Counted from the first letter of the stretch, positions 5,936 through 15,951 are shown. The stretch is DNA of 64,000 nucleotides from CALZKI01 sp045124055 (GCA_045124055.1 JBGVKZ010000035.1:1-64000), one strand, 5' to 3'. Translations and numbers: made by a program. The notes: a model not told the origin generated them from the letters alone.

Positions 5936-6985
5936 TTAATTATCTTCGTCTAAATTAATGACTTCCACATCGGTAGTATCCACATTTTCTGCTTCCCCTA
6001 CTTCTGCCATTTCCTTTTCAAAAGCTTCTTTTTCTTCTTTCTTTGTAAAGTTATCATTAATGTACTTTTTCCAGTCAAAAACTGCTTCCACAGCCACAAT
6101 CGCAACTTCTACCATTGCTCTGTCAGGCTCTTTCGTCGTCAATTTCTGTAAGAGCATACCTGGAAGGGAGACAACTCTAGTAATATTATTGTCATATTTT
6201 CCTGCTAATCGAATAATTTCATAAGAAACACTGGCAATAATTGGTATCAATAGCACTCTGTAAACAATTTTCAAAAGTATACTGTCTACTCGAATAAAGA
6301 AAAACAAAATAATACTGATTACTACTACAAAAAGTAAAAAGCTGGTACCACATCTTCTATGAAGTCTGGAACTTTTCATAACATTTTGTACTGTCAATTC
6401 TTTGCCAGACTCAATACAGTTGATACATTTATGTTCTGCTCCGTGATACTGGTATACACGTCTGATATCTTTCATCAATGAAATTAACACTACATATCCT
6501 AAGAAAATAAGAATTCTAATTAGGCCTTCAATAGCAGCCTCCAGTACAGAATTTCTTATAAACTTATGAAACAATGAAGTGATAAGCATCGGCAATATAA
6601 AGAAAATTCCAATGGCAATCACAAACGAAATTATGGTCGTAAGCCCCATAATGATTTTGTCTGCTTTATCCTTAAAAACCTTGGAAAAAACTTTATCTGT
6701 TTTCGTTTCTTTTTCTTCCTCTTCTTCATAAAAAGACGCTGAATAGTTTAAACATTTCATACCAAGAACCATAGAGTCAATAAAATTGAAAACGCCACGG
6801 ATAAATGGCAATTCCTTCACTTTGCTTCCATGAATAAGGCTATGGTAAGTGTCTACTTCAACTTCTATCTCTTTATTTGGCTTTCTGACAGCTACGGCAT
6901 ATTTGTCTTTATTTTTCATCATAATGCCTTCTAAAACAGCCTGTCCGCCAATCCCCGAATAACATATGCGGTTTTTCTTCTTCAT
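5936..6985 (-). CDS. DUF1385 (YqhQ-like) membrane protein
   Basis: A 349-residue protein with the DUF1385 signature at the N-terminus (GGQAVLEGIMM, near residues 11-21) and a conserved 'YHGAEHKCINCIESG' block. There are about five membrane segments around residues 110-260 and an acidic C-terminal tail. The family, YqhQ in Bacillus, is conserved in Firmicutes next to prmC-prfA; its role is unknown and metal binding by the His/Cys block is only suspected. The start at 6983-6985 is chosen for AGGAGG just upstream rather than the longer frame from 7039. Confidence 0.9.
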   Translation of the reverse strand: MKKKNRICYSGIGGQAVLEGIMMKNKDKYAVAVRKPNKEIEVEVDTYHSLIHGSKVKELPFIRGVFNFIDSMVLGMKCLNYSASFYEEEEEKETKTDKVFSKVFKDKADKIIMGLTTIISFVIAIGIFFILPMLITSLFHKFIRNSVLEAAIEGLIRILIFLGYVVLISLMKDIRRVYQYHGAEHKCINCIESGKELTVQNVMKSSRLHRRCGTSFLLFVVVISIILFFFIRVDSILLKIVYRVLLIPIIASVSYEIIRLAGKYDNNITRVVSLPGMLLQKLTTKEPDRAMVEVAIVAVEAVFDWKKYINDNFTKKEEKEAFEKEMAEVGEAENVDTTDVEVINLDEDN

Positions 6986-7000
6986 ACAATGCCTCCTAAA

Positions 7001-7031
7001 AAAGAAGGTTGAGACATAACACCTCAACCTT
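7001..7031 (-). terminator. Terminator after rpmE
   Basis: AAGGTTGAG (7005-7013) and CTCAACCTT (7023-7031) form a stem followed on the minus strand by CTTTTTT. It separates rpmE from the DUF1385-prmC-prfA genes, which presumably get some read-through. Confidence 0.8.
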
Positions 7032-7041
7032 TGACGCAATC

Positions 7042-7248
7042 TTATTTGCTTGCAACACCGTATTTTTTGTTGAACTTATCAATACGTCCATCAGCTCTAA
7101 CAGTTTTCTGCTGACCTGTATAGAATGAATGACATTTTGAACAAACTTCTACGTGAATTTCTGGTTTTGTAGAACCTGTTACGAATGTGTTGCCACAGTT
7201 GCATGTTACAGTTGCCTGATAATATTCAGGATGGATTCCTTCTTTCAT
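7042..7248 (-). CDS. rpmE: 50S ribosomal protein L31, zinc-binding form
   Basis: A 68-residue L31 of the large ribosomal subunit. It is the zinc-binding (C+) form: C-x-C near residues 16-18 and C-x-x-C near 36-39 (CNC and CSKC). The ATG at 7246-7248 is preferred over an upstream GTG because GAGGTG lies six bases before it. It has its own promoter, leader and terminator, between rho and the DUF1385 gene. Confidence 0.95.
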   Translation of the reverse strand: MKEGIHPEYYQATVTCNCGNTFVTGSTKPEIHVEVCSKCHSFYTGQQKTVRADGRIDKFNKKYGVASK

Positions 7249-7335
7249 TTCTTTCACCTCTTTAATTTATTCGATAATTAGTACTTGTTCTCATCCGATG
7301 GCTATACGCCTTTGCCGTCCACAAACAGCGTGTTT

Positions 7336-7364
7336 ATTGTATCATAGCTTACTTTAGGTTGCAA
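7336..7364 (-). promoter_or_regulatory. rpmE promoter and leader
   Basis: On the minus strand TTGCAA (7359-7364), 17-base spacer, TACAAT (7336-7341). The transcript has a leader of about 80 nt containing a GGC-GTATA-GCC stem. It could be an L31-type autoregulatory leader, but I could not match it to a known model. Confidence 0.6.
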
Positions 7365-7375
7365 GGCTTTTTTTG

Positions 7376-8782
7376 TTAAATGATAAATTTCTTTTTTACC
7401 ATATCCACAAATTCTGTATTATTTTTAGTTTTTGCAAACATAGTAAGAATCTGGTCTACCGCTTCATCAGCTTTTAGTCCATTTAAGGCTTTTCTTAAAA
7501 TGTTAATTGCTTCCATTTCTTCCTTAGTAAGAAGTAAATCATCACGTCTTGTACCAGACTTTGGAATATCGATAGCTGGGAAAATACGCTTTTCAGATAA
7601 TTTTCTATCCAGCACCATTTCCATATTGCCAGTTCCCTTAAATTCTTCATAAACTACATCGTCCATCTTACTACCTGTATCCACTAAGGCAGTGGCTAAA
7701 ATGGTAAGACTTCCGCCTTCACGCATATTTCTGGCAGCACCAAAAAAACGTTTTGGCATATGTAATGCCGCCGGGTCAAGACCACCTGATAAAGTTCTAC
7801 CACTTGGTGGAACTGTCAAGTTGTATGCTCTGGTAAGTCGTGTAATACTATCTAATAAAATCATAACGTCTTTTTTATGTTCTACCAGACGTTTTGCTCT
7901 TTCAATAACCATTTCCGATACACGTTTATGATGTTCCGGCAATTCATCAAATGTGGAATAGATAACTTCTACATTTGGACCTTCAATGGCTTCCTTAATA
8001 TCCGTTACTTCCTCCGGTCTTTCATCAATTAACAATATAATTAAGTGCACTTCCGGAGAATTTTGCGTGATAGATTTTGCTACTTCTTTTAATAAAGTAG
8101 TTTTACCGGCTTTCGGTGGAGAAACAATCATACCACGTTGTCCTTTACCCACCGGACTCATTAAATCCATAACACGCATTGCCACACTGGCACCTGGCGT
8201 TTCCAAATACAATTTTTCATTTGGGAAAATTGGTGTCATATCTTCAAAATTCGTACGTTTTAATGCAAGTTCCGGGTCTAAACCATTTACAGATTTTACA
8301 TATAATAATGCACTGAATTTTTCTGTCTGGGTTTTTACTCTGGTATTTCCGCAAACGATATCACCTGTCTTTAGGTTAAAACGACGAATCTGGCTTGGTG
8401 CAACATATACATCATTTTCACCAGGCATATAATTGGCACAACGAATAAATCCGTATCCATCTGGCAGCACTTCCAAAATACCATTGGCTGTTATACCACT
8501 GTCTAATTCTTTATTTATTTCCTTAGGCTCAGAAGTTCTTACAAAAGTTCTTTCACTATTTACTGGTCTTTCAGTAGACATCGTTTTCTCTGAAACTACT
8601 TGTTTCTCACCAGCTTCTACTGGAGTACTTTCCTGATTCTTAGCCTCTTTTTCCTTTGCATCCAGAAGTAACATACTTTCTACTACCTCTGCTTTTTTCA
8701 TAGTAGAGGTTCCTTTGATACCTCTTGCTTTAGCAATTTCTTTTAAATCTGTTAATGCCAAAGATTCATACTTTTCTCTCAT
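7376..8782 (-). CDS. rho: Transcription termination factor Rho
   Basis: A 468-residue RNA-dependent ATPase and helicase that ends transcription at unstructured, untranslated RNA. The N-terminal SAP-like helical part (1-45) is followed by a charged, low-complexity insert (about 45-95), then the cold-shock-like RNA-binding domain (about 98-170). The RecA-like ATPase core has Walker A 'PPKAGKTT' near 222-229 and 'ILLIDERPEE' near 252. Such inserts are usual in Clostridia. The start is set by GGAGGT before the ATG at 8780-8782. Confidence 0.96.
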   Translation of the reverse strand: MREKYESLALTDLKEIAKARGIKGTSTMKKAEVVESMLLLDAKEKEAKNQESTPVEAGEKQVVSEKTMSTERPVNSERTFVRTSEPKEINKELDSGITANGILEVLPDGYGFIRCANYMPGENDVYVAPSQIRRFNLKTGDIVCGNTRVKTQTEKFSALLYVKSVNGLDPELALKRTNFEDMTPIFPNEKLYLETPGASVAMRVMDLMSPVGKGQRGMIVSPPKAGKTTLLKEVAKSITQNSPEVHLIILLIDERPEEVTDIKEAIEGPNVEVIYSTFDELPEHHKRVSEMVIERAKRLVEHKKDVMILLDSITRLTRAYNLTVPPSGRTLSGGLDPAALHMPKRFFGAARNMREGGSLTILATALVDTGSKMDDVVYEEFKGTGNMEMVLDRKLSEKRIFPAIDIPKSGTRRDDLLLTKEEMEAINILRKALNGLKADEAVDQILTMFAKTKNNTEFVDMVKKKFII

Positions 8783-9085
8783 TGATACCTCCTGCAAATT
8801 CTCAAAAATTCCTCTTTTTACACCGCAATTCTACACTTCAAGCCATTCCCTCTATCAATCATTCTCTTTCACTTTATTCATTATGAACTGTGGGAGCTAA
8901 ATTCCGAAACGGATTGAGTTGTTAGATAACAATAAATTGACAAGCAAATTATATAATACTTTTTTTAAAAAGGGAAGTCCTAAACTCTATTTTCTAAAAA
9001 AACTCCTAACCTTTTTCTTGATAAGTTTTTTTTTGTATTATATTATACTATTGTTATTTTATCAAAACATTGGAGGATAAAAATT
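8783..9085. other. Divergent intergenic region between rho and the malic enzyme gene
   Basis: No gene is seen. A rightward promoter for the malic enzyme gene (TTGATA 9018-9023, N17, TATTAT 9041-9046) is clear. For rho only a leftward TATAAT (8948-8953) with a weak -35 is visible, which would give a leader of about 160 nt with no obvious structure. Confidence 0.5.
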
Positions 9086-10237
9086 ATGACAACTAACGAA
9101 AAAGCATTATTGCTCCATGAACAATGGAACGGAAAATTAGAAACCGTTGCCAAAGCAAAAGTAAAATCTAGAGAAGACTTGGCTCTCGCCTATACCCCAG
9201 GTGTTGCTGAACCTTGTAAGGTAATTGCCAATGACATCGAAGCTTCCTACAAATATACAATGAAAGCCAATACTGTTGCCGTTATTTCTGATGGTAGTGC
9301 AGTTTTAGGTCTTGGAAACATTGGTGCCCACGCTGCTATGCCGGTTATGGAAGGAAAAGCCGTTTTATTCAGGGAATTTGGCGGTGTGAACGCAGTTCCT
9401 ATCTGTCTGGATACCCAGGATACTGAAGAACTCATTAAAACTATCACATACCTTGCACCAAACTATGGCGGAATCAACTTAGAAGATATTGCTGCTCCTC
9501 GTTGCTTTGAAATCGAGGAACGTTTAAAAGCTACTTTGGATATTCCTGTTTTCCATGATGACCAGCACGGAACTGCTATCGTTGTATTAGCCGGCATTAT
9601 CAACGCTTTAAAAGTAGTCCATAAAGAAAAAGAAAACTGCAAAGTTGTTGTAAATGGTGCCGGTAGTGCCGGTGTAGCCATTACAAAGCTTTTATTAACT
9701 TATGGTTTTAAAAATGTCATTATGTGTGACAAGGTTGGTATTGTTTCTAAGAATACCGAAGGTCTCAACTGGATGCAGGAAAAAATGGCAGAGATTACTA
9801 ATCCCAATAATGAAACAGGGCTTTTAAAAGATGCTATGAAAGGTGCTGACATTTTTATAGGTGTATCTGCACCAAACATCGTAAGTGAGGAAATGGTAGC
9901 TTCTATGAATAAAGACGCTATTTTATTTGCTATGGCAAATCCAGTTCCTGAAATTATGCCTGACGCAGCCAAAAAGGCAGGTGCAAAGGTTGTAGGAACA
10001 GGTCGTTCTGATTTTCCAAATCAGGTCAACAACGTAGTAGCATTCCCTGGTATTTTTAAAGGAGCATTGGAAGGCAGAGCAACTCAGATTACCGAAGAGA
10101 TGAAACTGGCGGCTGCTTATGCTATTGCAAGTTTAGTTTCTGATGATGAGTTAAATGAAGATAATATTATGCCACAGCCTTTCGACCCACGTGTTGCAGA
10201 TGTGGTAGCGAATGCCGTAAAATCACACATCAAATAA
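9086..10237 (+). CDS. NAD(P)-dependent malic enzyme
   Basis: A 383-residue oxidative decarboxylase converting malate to pyruvate and CO2 with reduction of NAD(P). The N-terminal malic domain shows 'LALAYTPGVAEPC' (near 32-44) and the metal-binding 'FHDDQHGTA' (near 155-163). The C-terminal nucleotide-binding domain has 'VVNGAGSAGVAI' (near 189-200). It is the short bacterial form without a phosphotransacetylase domain. The ATG has TGGAGGA upstream and the gene has its own promoter. The radical SAM gene follows after 28 bases without a clear terminator. Confidence 0.93.
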   Translation: MTTNEKALLLHEQWNGKLETVAKAKVKSREDLALAYTPGVAEPCKVIANDIEASYKYTMKANTVAVISDGSAVLGLGNIGAHAAMPVMEGKAVLFREFGGVNAVPICLDTQDTEELIKTITYLAPNYGGINLEDIAAPRCFEIEERLKATLDIPVFHDDQHGTAIVVLAGIINALKVVHKEKENCKVVVNGAGSAGVAITKLLLTYGFKNVIMCDKVGIVSKNTEGLNWMQEKMAEITNPNNETGLLKDAMKGADIFIGVSAPNIVSEEMVASMNKDAILFAMANPVPEIMPDAAKKAGAKVVGTGRSDFPNQVNNVVAFPGIFKGALEGRATQITEEMKLAAAYAIASLVSDDELNEDNIMPQPFDPRVADVVANAVKSHIK

Positions 10238-10265
10238 GAGGCGAAAATAACGCATTGTTTATATT

Positions 10266-11213
10266 ATGAATTACTATTACTCTTTGAATGATTATTTAAA
10301 AGAAAACTATTCGGAGAAAATATACAAAATCGCCATTGATGCAGGACTAACCTGCCCCAACCGAGATGGGAAAATAGATACCCGCGGCTGCATTTTTTGT
10401 AGTGCGGGTGGCAGTGGCGATTTTGCTGTATCCAGAAAAGATTTTGGCACAATTACCCAGCAGATTGTTGCCGGAACTTCTCTCTTTTCAGGAAAGAAAA
10501 TTGGAAATCGTTTCATTGCTTATTTTCAAGCATATACGAATACTTATGGTTCTCCGGATTATCTTCGCGAAATTTTTTCCGAGGCTCTAAATCACCCTTC
10601 GATTATTGGCATTTCCATTGCCACCAGACCCGATTGTTTGGGCGATGAAATTCTTTCTCTCCTTTTAGAATTGAAAGAACGCTTTTCAGACAAATTTATC
10701 TGGATAGAACTTGGATTACAAACCATTCACGAAGAAACCGCCCGCTACATAAGACGTGGTTATTCTTTGTCAGTTTTTGAAACAGCACTAAACAATATGA
10801 ACCAGCTGGATATTCCTGTAGTTGTTCATGTGATTTTGGGGCTTCCATGTGAAAGTCATAGTCACATTTTGCAAACCATAGACTATCTTGCAAAGAAAAA
10901 TATTTTTGGTATAAAATTACAACTTTTGCATATTTTAAAAGGTACGGATTTAGCCAAAGATTATGAAAAAAATCTATTTTCTGTGTATACTAAGGAGGAA
11001 TATATTGATTTGGTAATTGATTGTATTGAACATTTACCAAAAACTGTGGTGCTCCACCGTGTAACCGGTGATGGACCAAAGAACTTATTACTTGCTCCTC
11101 TTTGGAGTCAGAATAAACGAGATGTTTTAAACTCATTGCATCGTCGTTTCAAAGAAAGAGGTGCATATCAAGGGAGATATTTATATGACACAAGACCCAT
11201 TGACCTTGTATAA
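10266..11213 (+). CDS. Radical SAM protein, TIGR01212 (YhcC) family
   Basis: A 315-residue radical SAM protein. The [4Fe-4S] cluster cysteines are C-x12-C-x2-C near residues 30-46 (C-PNRDGKIDTRG-C-IF-C), the spacing typical of the TIGR01212/YhcC family. Other conserved parts are 'IGISIATRPDCLGDEIL' and 'WIELGLQT'. The substrate is not known. Its 3' end overlaps the DUF4364 gene by 29 bases, so the two are probably co-expressed. Confidence 0.88.
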   Translation: MNYYYSLNDYLKENYSEKIYKIAIDAGLTCPNRDGKIDTRGCIFCSAGGSGDFAVSRKDFGTITQQIVAGTSLFSGKKIGNRFIAYFQAYTNTYGSPDYLREIFSEALNHPSIIGISIATRPDCLGDEILSLLLELKERFSDKFIWIELGLQTIHEETARYIRRGYSLSVFETALNNMNQLDIPVVVHVILGLPCESHSHILQTIDYLAKKNIFGIKLQLLHILKGTDLAKDYEKNLFSVYTKEEYIDLVIDCIEHLPKTVVLHRVTGDGPKNLLLAPLWSQNKRDVLNSLHRRFKERGAYQGRYLYDTRPIDLV

Positions 11214-11700
11214 ATTAATTGTTTTATATATGTTAAACAGAGTGAATTTTCCAATGACAAAGGCTCAAATCGGAGACTTTATATTAGACCATGAATATAC
11301 CAATTTCCTAACGCTTCAACAGGTGATTTCGGAATTGATTGACGCCAATATGATTACCGCTGAGTCCATAAGAAACCGCACGCATCTTGCCATCACTAAG
11401 GAAGGACAGGATACGTTGGAATTTTTCAAAAACCGCATCAGTGAAGAAATTATAGAAGAAATCGACCATTATTTTCAGGAAAATGAAATGGAAATGCGTA
11501 ATGAGGTTTCCATTGTTTCTGATTATTACAAATCTACCAACGGCGAATACGAAGCACATCTGCTTGCCAAAGATAAAGATGTGAACCTGGTTGAAATTAA
11601 GATTTCCGTTCCTTCCGAGGAAGGTGCTGCAAGCATTTGTGAAAATTGGGAAAAGAAAAACCAGGTAATTTATCAATATTTGATAGAGCAGTTGTTTTAA
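11185..11700 (+). CDS. DUF4364 family protein
   Basis: A 171-residue protein. The N-terminal half (1-75) looks like a winged-helix fold ('LYKLIVLYMLNRVNFPMTKAQIG' and 'LTLQQVISELIDANMI'), and the C-terminal half is a mixed alpha/beta domain. This is the DUF4364 arrangement of Clostridia, probably a transcription regulator of unknown target. The start at 11185 is preferred to 11161 because GGGAG lies upstream of it. It starts inside the end of the radical SAM gene. Confidence 0.8.
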   Translation: MTQDPLTLYKLIVLYMLNRVNFPMTKAQIGDFILDHEYTNFLTLQQVISELIDANMITAESIRNRTHLAITKEGQDTLEFFKNRISEEIIEEIDHYFQENEMEMRNEVSIVSDYYKSTNGEYEAHLLAKDKDVNLVEIKISVPSEEGAASICENWEKKNQVIYQYLIEQLF

Positions 11701-11736
11701 ACATAATTTGTCCAGTTAAAAGACACAGAACCGAAA

Positions 11737-11771
11737 AAGAACTCGTTGACTTCTCTAGCCATCGAGTTCTT
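11737..11771. terminator. Bidirectional terminator between DUF4364 gene and rarA
   Basis: AAGAACTCG (11737-11745) pairs with CGAGTTCTT (11763-11771). On the minus strand it is followed by TTTTTCGG. The stem contains the rarA stop codon and serves the converging genes. Confidence 0.75.
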
Positions 11772-13092
11772 CTGCTTCTTTCTTAATTCGATTCATATGC
11801 TCTTTAATCTTCACTTCATAGCCATTTCCTGAGGGTTTATAAAACTCTTTTCCATTTAGCTCATATGGTAAATACTGTTGTTTTACATAATTGTTTTTAT
11901 AATCGTGGGCATATTTGTAACCAATGCCGTGTCCTAACTTGCCTGCACTTTTATAGTGGGCATCTTGCAAATGAGTCGGTATTGGCAAATTTCCCGTTCC
12001 TCTCACGCATTCCATCGCGTCACCTATGGCACATACTGCCGCATTACTTTTTGGTGCACTTGCTACATAAGAAACCGCCTGAGATAAAATAATCTGGGCT
12101 TCTGGCATTCCAATTCGCTCTACTGCCAGTGCCGCACTAACAGCCACGGAAAGAGCATTAGGGTCAGCATTTCCCACATCTTCCGAAGCACATATCATAA
12201 TACGTCTTGCGATAAACGTAACGCTTTCTCCTGCATTTAGCATTCTGGCAAGATAATACACCGCTGCATCCGGGTCAGAACCTCTCATACTCTTGATAAA
12301 GGCGGAAATTGTATCGTAATGGTTGTCTCCATCTTTGTCATAACGAATATGCCTTCTCTGAATGCATTCTTCTGCCACTTTTAAAGTAATGTGAATTTTT
12401 CCATCTTCCGAAGGCTTGGTTGTTAATACCCCGAGTTCAATCGCATTTAGGGCATGTCTTGCATCGCCCCCTGATAAATCTGCTAAAAACTCTGCCGCCT
12501 CGCCCGTAATCTCCGCATTATATGCCCCCATACCTTTTTCTGTATCATAAACGGCACGTTCAATGAGCTTTTTAATTTCTTCTTTTTCAATAGGTTTTAA
12601 CTCAAAAATAATAGAACGAGATATTAAAGCTCCATTGACTTCAAAATAAGGATTTTCTGTGGTTGCACCAATTAAAATGATTGTTCCATCTTCTACAAAA
12701 GGCAATAAATAGTCCTGCTGCCCCTTATTAAAACGATGAATTTCATCTATAAACAAAATGGTTCGTTTGCCGTACATTCCTTGAATGTCCTTGGCTTTAT
12801 TTACCACATCTTCCATATCCTTTTTTCCAGCCACAGTTGCATTAATCTGCATAAATTCAGCACTGGTCGTATTGGCAATAACCTTTGCCAAGGTAGTCTT
12901 GCCTGTGCCTGGTGGTCCATAAAAAATAATGGAACTTATTTTATCCGCTTTGATAGCTCGATAAAGCAATTTATCCTGTCCGATAATATGCTTTTGACCA
13001 ACTACCTCATCTAAGGTAGTTGGTCGCATTCTAGCCGCTAAGGGCGATTCTTTCTCCATATTGGTACTTCTCATATACTCAAAAAGGTCCAT
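11755..13092 (-). CDS. rarA: Replication-associated recombination protein A, AAA+ ATPase
   Basis: A 445-residue AAA+ ATPase of the RarA/MgsA (WRNIP1) family that acts at stalled replication forks. The N-terminal 'RPTTLDEVVGQ', Walker A 'GPPGTGKT' (59-66) and Walker B 'FIDEIHRF' are present. The C-terminal tetramerisation domain includes 'RGSDPDAAVYYLARML' and 'DVGNADP'. The DUF4250 gene lies just upstream on the same strand. Confidence 0.95.
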   Translation of the reverse strand: MDLFEYMRSTNMEKESPLAARMRPTTLDEVVGQKHIIGQDKLLYRAIKADKISSIIFYGPPGTGKTTLAKVIANTTSAEFMQINATVAGKKDMEDVVNKAKDIQGMYGKRTILFIDEIHRFNKGQQDYLLPFVEDGTIILIGATTENPYFEVNGALISRSIIFELKPIEKEEIKKLIERAVYDTEKGMGAYNAEITGEAAEFLADLSGGDARHALNAIELGVLTTKPSEDGKIHITLKVAEECIQRRHIRYDKDGDNHYDTISAFIKSMRGSDPDAAVYYLARMLNAGESVTFIARRIMICASEDVGNADPNALSVAVSAALAVERIGMPEAQIILSQAVSYVASAPKSNAAVCAIGDAMECVRGTGNLPIPTHLQDAHYKSAGKLGHGIGYKYAHDYKNNYVKQQYLPYELNGKEFYKPSGNGYEVKIKEHMNRIKKEAEELDG

Positions 13093-13114
13093 TTTTTTAT
13101 ACCTTTGCTACTTT

Positions 13115-13288
13115 CTAGATAAATTGATTTTTTTCTGCATCATAATGATAATCTATTTTATCTAATTTTTCTATGATTTCCGTAGATAAAATATCCAAAT
13201 CCTCACACATTGCTTCCAGGCTCGCATATTTATCACGCAATTTCATATTAACAAAACTAAGTAGCATCACTGGGTCATTTGGTATCAT
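13115..13288 (-). CDS. DUF4250 family small protein
   Basis: A 57-residue protein that begins MIPNDPVMLLSFVNMKLRD, the hallmark of DUF4250, and ends with the typical 'IDYHYDAEKNQFI'. The middle looks like a short helix-turn-helix. The family's function is unknown. The start at 13286-13288 has GGAGG just upstream and replaces a longer frame from 13300. It lies between clpB and rarA on the same strand. Confidence 0.85.
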   Translation of the reverse strand: MIPNDPVMLLSFVNMKLRDKYASLEAMCEDLDILSTEIIEKLDKIDYHYDAEKNQFI

Positions 13289-13350
13289 ATTGTCCTCCAT
13301 AAAAAAACTTATCGTCTCGCGATTTTGTAACCTTGCAGACTTTTACAACC

Positions 13351-15951
13351 TTAAATATTCGCCACGCCTTCTTTCACCAAAGCCACCAATTCGCCATTTT
13401 GCTCATCTATTAAAATCGTATCCTTTTCATATACCTTATCTGCCAAAATCAATTTTGCAGCCAAGGTTTCTACATATTTTTGGATATATCGTTTTAATGG
13501 TCTTGCTCCATAAACCGGGTCATAGGCATTGTCAATAATATATTGTTTTGCTTTCTCTGACAATTCCACAGTCAGCTCTTTATCTACGAGACGTGTATTT
13601 AAGTTTTTCATTATTAAATTAACGATACCACCAATATCGTTCTTTGACAACGGCTTAAATAAGATTGTTTCATCCAGACGATTCAAAAATTCCGGTCTGA
13701 AATGATTTCTCAAATCGTTCATTACCATTGCCTCGGCTTCCGTTGTAATATTGCCTTCTGCATCTATTCCATCAAGCAAGTAAGATGCACCGATATTAGA
13801 AGTCATAATTAGAATCGTATTTTTAAAATCTACTGTCCGCCCCTGTGAGTCAGTAATTCGTCCATCGTCAAGCACTTGAAGAAGCACGTTAAATACGTCT
13901 GGGTGAGCCTTTTCCACTTCATCAAAAAGGACAACCGAATAGGGTTTTCTTCTCACAGCCTCTGTTAACTGACCACCCTCATCATAGCCAACATATCCTG
14001 GAGGTGCTCCTATCAATCTAGATACAGAATATTTCTCCATATATTCACTCATATCGATACGCACCATATTGTTTTCATCATCAAAAAGTGTGGCAGCAAG
14101 ACTCTTAGCAAGCTCCGTTTTACCAACACCGGTTGGTCCTAAAAACAGGAACGAACCGATTGGTTTGGTTGGGTCTTTAATACCGGCTTTGGAACGAATA
14201 ATTGCCTCGGTTACTTTTGTAACTCCCTCATTTTGTCCGATAACTCTTTTATGAAGTTCCTCATCTAAATGAAGGGTTTTGTTTCGCTCACTTTCTGTTA
14301 ACTTGGCAACCGGAATTCCCGTCCATCTGGAAATAATTTTCGCAATTTCTTCTTCGGAAACGCACTCATGTACCAGTGACAAATCTTCCTTTTTTACCTT
14401 TTCTTCTTCGATTTCTAACTGTTTCTTCATAGAAGGCAATTTTCCGTAACTTAATTCTGCCGCTCTTTCCAAATTTCCTTCTCTTTGTGCAATCTGGATT
14501 TCATTGTTTACCTGCTCAATTTCTTCACGCAATTTAGAAAGTCTTTCCACAGAGTGCTTTTCATTTTCCCATTGTGCCTTACGATTGTTTAAATCGTCCT
14601 TTTTCTCTGCCAATTCTTTTTGCAAGGTCTCCAGACGTTCTGCACTTAATCGGTCTGTTTCTTTTTTCAAGGCTGCTACTTCAATTTCCATTTGAAGTAC
14701 CTGTCTTTGTAATTCGTCCAATTCCGTTGGCATAGAATCCAGTTCAGTCTTAATAAGTGCACAGGCTTCGTCCACAAGGTCAATGGCTTTATCCGGCAAA
14801 AATCTGTCCGAAATATATCGATTAGATAAAATTGCTGCACTAACCAGGGCATTATCCATAATTTTAACACCGTGGAAAACTTCATATCGTTCTTTAAGTC
14901 CACGTAAAATAGAAATGGTATCTTCTACCGTTGGTTCATCTACCAAAACAGGCTGAAAACGTCTCTCTAAGGCAGGGTCTTTTTCTATATACTGTCGGTA
15001 CTCATCTAAAGTAGTTGCACCAATACAATGAAGTTCTCCCCTGGCAAGCATAGGTTTTAACATATTTCCTGCATCTAAGGCTCCATCGGTTTTTCCTGCA
15101 CCTACAATGGTATGCAACTCATCGATAAATAATATAATTTGTCCGTCGCTATTTTTTACATCCTCCAAAACGGCTTTCAAACGTTCCTCGAATTCTCCAC
15201 GATATTTTGCACCAGCCACCAAAGCTCCCATATCCAGAGCAAAAATTTTCTTATCTTTTAAGCCATTTGGCACATCTCCTCTGACGATACGCTGAGCAAG
15301 ACCTTCCACAACTGCAGTTTTACCAACCCCTGGCTCACCAATAAGAACCGGATTATTTTTTGTTTTTCTTGATAAAATGCGAATAACATTTCTAATTTCG
15401 TGGTCTCTACCAATAACCGGGTCAAGCTTCTGATTACGAGCTTTTTCTACCAAATCCTGACCATATTTTGCCAGGGTATCATAAGTAGCTTCCGGATTAT
15501 CACTGGTTACCTTCTGATTACCTCGAACCGTAGACAGAGCTTTTAAAAACCTGTCACGAGTTAATCCGTATTCTTTCATAATATTTTTCATTTCATTATT
15601 TGGGTGTTTTTGAATGGCTAAAAATAAATGTTCCACAGACACATACTCATCACCCATCTGCTTTGCTTCATCTTCCGAAGAAATCAAGGCTTTATTTAAG
15701 GCTTCCCCTACATATAATTTTCCGCCTTGGACCTTCACTCGTTTTGCGATAGCATTCTCTACTCGATTTAGGAAAGCCTGCTTATCAATTTCCATTTTTT
15801 CCACAAGTTTAAGTATCAAACTGTCTTCCAACGTAAGCAAGCTATACAGTAAATGCTCCTGTTCAATTTCCTGATTGCCAAATTCATAAGCTATCTTTTC
15901 ACAGTTATTTACTGCTTCTATTGACTTTTGTGTAAATTTTGAAATGTTCAT
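13351..15951 (-). CDS. clpB: ATP-dependent disaggregase ClpB
   Basis: An 866-residue Hsp100 chaperone that rescues aggregated proteins with the DnaK system. It has an N-terminal Clp repeat domain (1-145), first ATPase domain (Walker A 'GEPGVGKT', 'LFIDELHT'), a long middle coiled-coil domain (about 400-525, 'LQRQVLQMEIEVAALKKE'), and second ATPase domain ('GPTGVGKT', 'LFDEVEKAHPDVFN'). The middle domain separates it from ClpC, as does the absence of a UVR motif. The start at 15949-15951 has AAAGGAG upstream. A CIRCE operator covers its promoter, so HrcA repression is expected. Confidence 0.96.
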   Translation of the reverse strand: MNISKFTQKSIEAVNNCEKIAYEFGNQEIEQEHLLYSLLTLEDSLILKLVEKMEIDKQAFLNRVENAIAKRVKVQGGKLYVGEALNKALISSEDEAKQMGDEYVSVEHLFLAIQKHPNNEMKNIMKEYGLTRDRFLKALSTVRGNQKVTSDNPEATYDTLAKYGQDLVEKARNQKLDPVIGRDHEIRNVIRILSRKTKNNPVLIGEPGVGKTAVVEGLAQRIVRGDVPNGLKDKKIFALDMGALVAGAKYRGEFEERLKAVLEDVKNSDGQIILFIDELHTIVGAGKTDGALDAGNMLKPMLARGELHCIGATTLDEYRQYIEKDPALERRFQPVLVDEPTVEDTISILRGLKERYEVFHGVKIMDNALVSAAILSNRYISDRFLPDKAIDLVDEACALIKTELDSMPTELDELQRQVLQMEIEVAALKKETDRLSAERLETLQKELAEKKDDLNNRKAQWENEKHSVERLSKLREEIEQVNNEIQIAQREGNLERAAELSYGKLPSMKKQLEIEEEKVKKEDLSLVHECVSEEEIAKIISRWTGIPVAKLTESERNKTLHLDEELHKRVIGQNEGVTKVTEAIIRSKAGIKDPTKPIGSFLFLGPTGVGKTELAKSLAATLFDDENNMVRIDMSEYMEKYSVSRLIGAPPGYVGYDEGGQLTEAVRRKPYSVVLFDEVEKAHPDVFNVLLQVLDDGRITDSQGRTVDFKNTILIMTSNIGASYLLDGIDAEGNITTEAEAMVMNDLRNHFRPEFLNRLDETILFKPLSKNDIGGIVNLIMKNLNTRLVDKELTVELSEKAKQYIIDNAYDPVYGARPLKRYIQKYVETLAAKLILADKVYEKDTILIDEQNGELVALVKEGVANI

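Noticed and set aside
7986..8432. 148-residue open frame on the plus strand inside rho
   Set aside because: It is the reverse shadow of the rho coding sequence, with no ribosome binding site or promoter.
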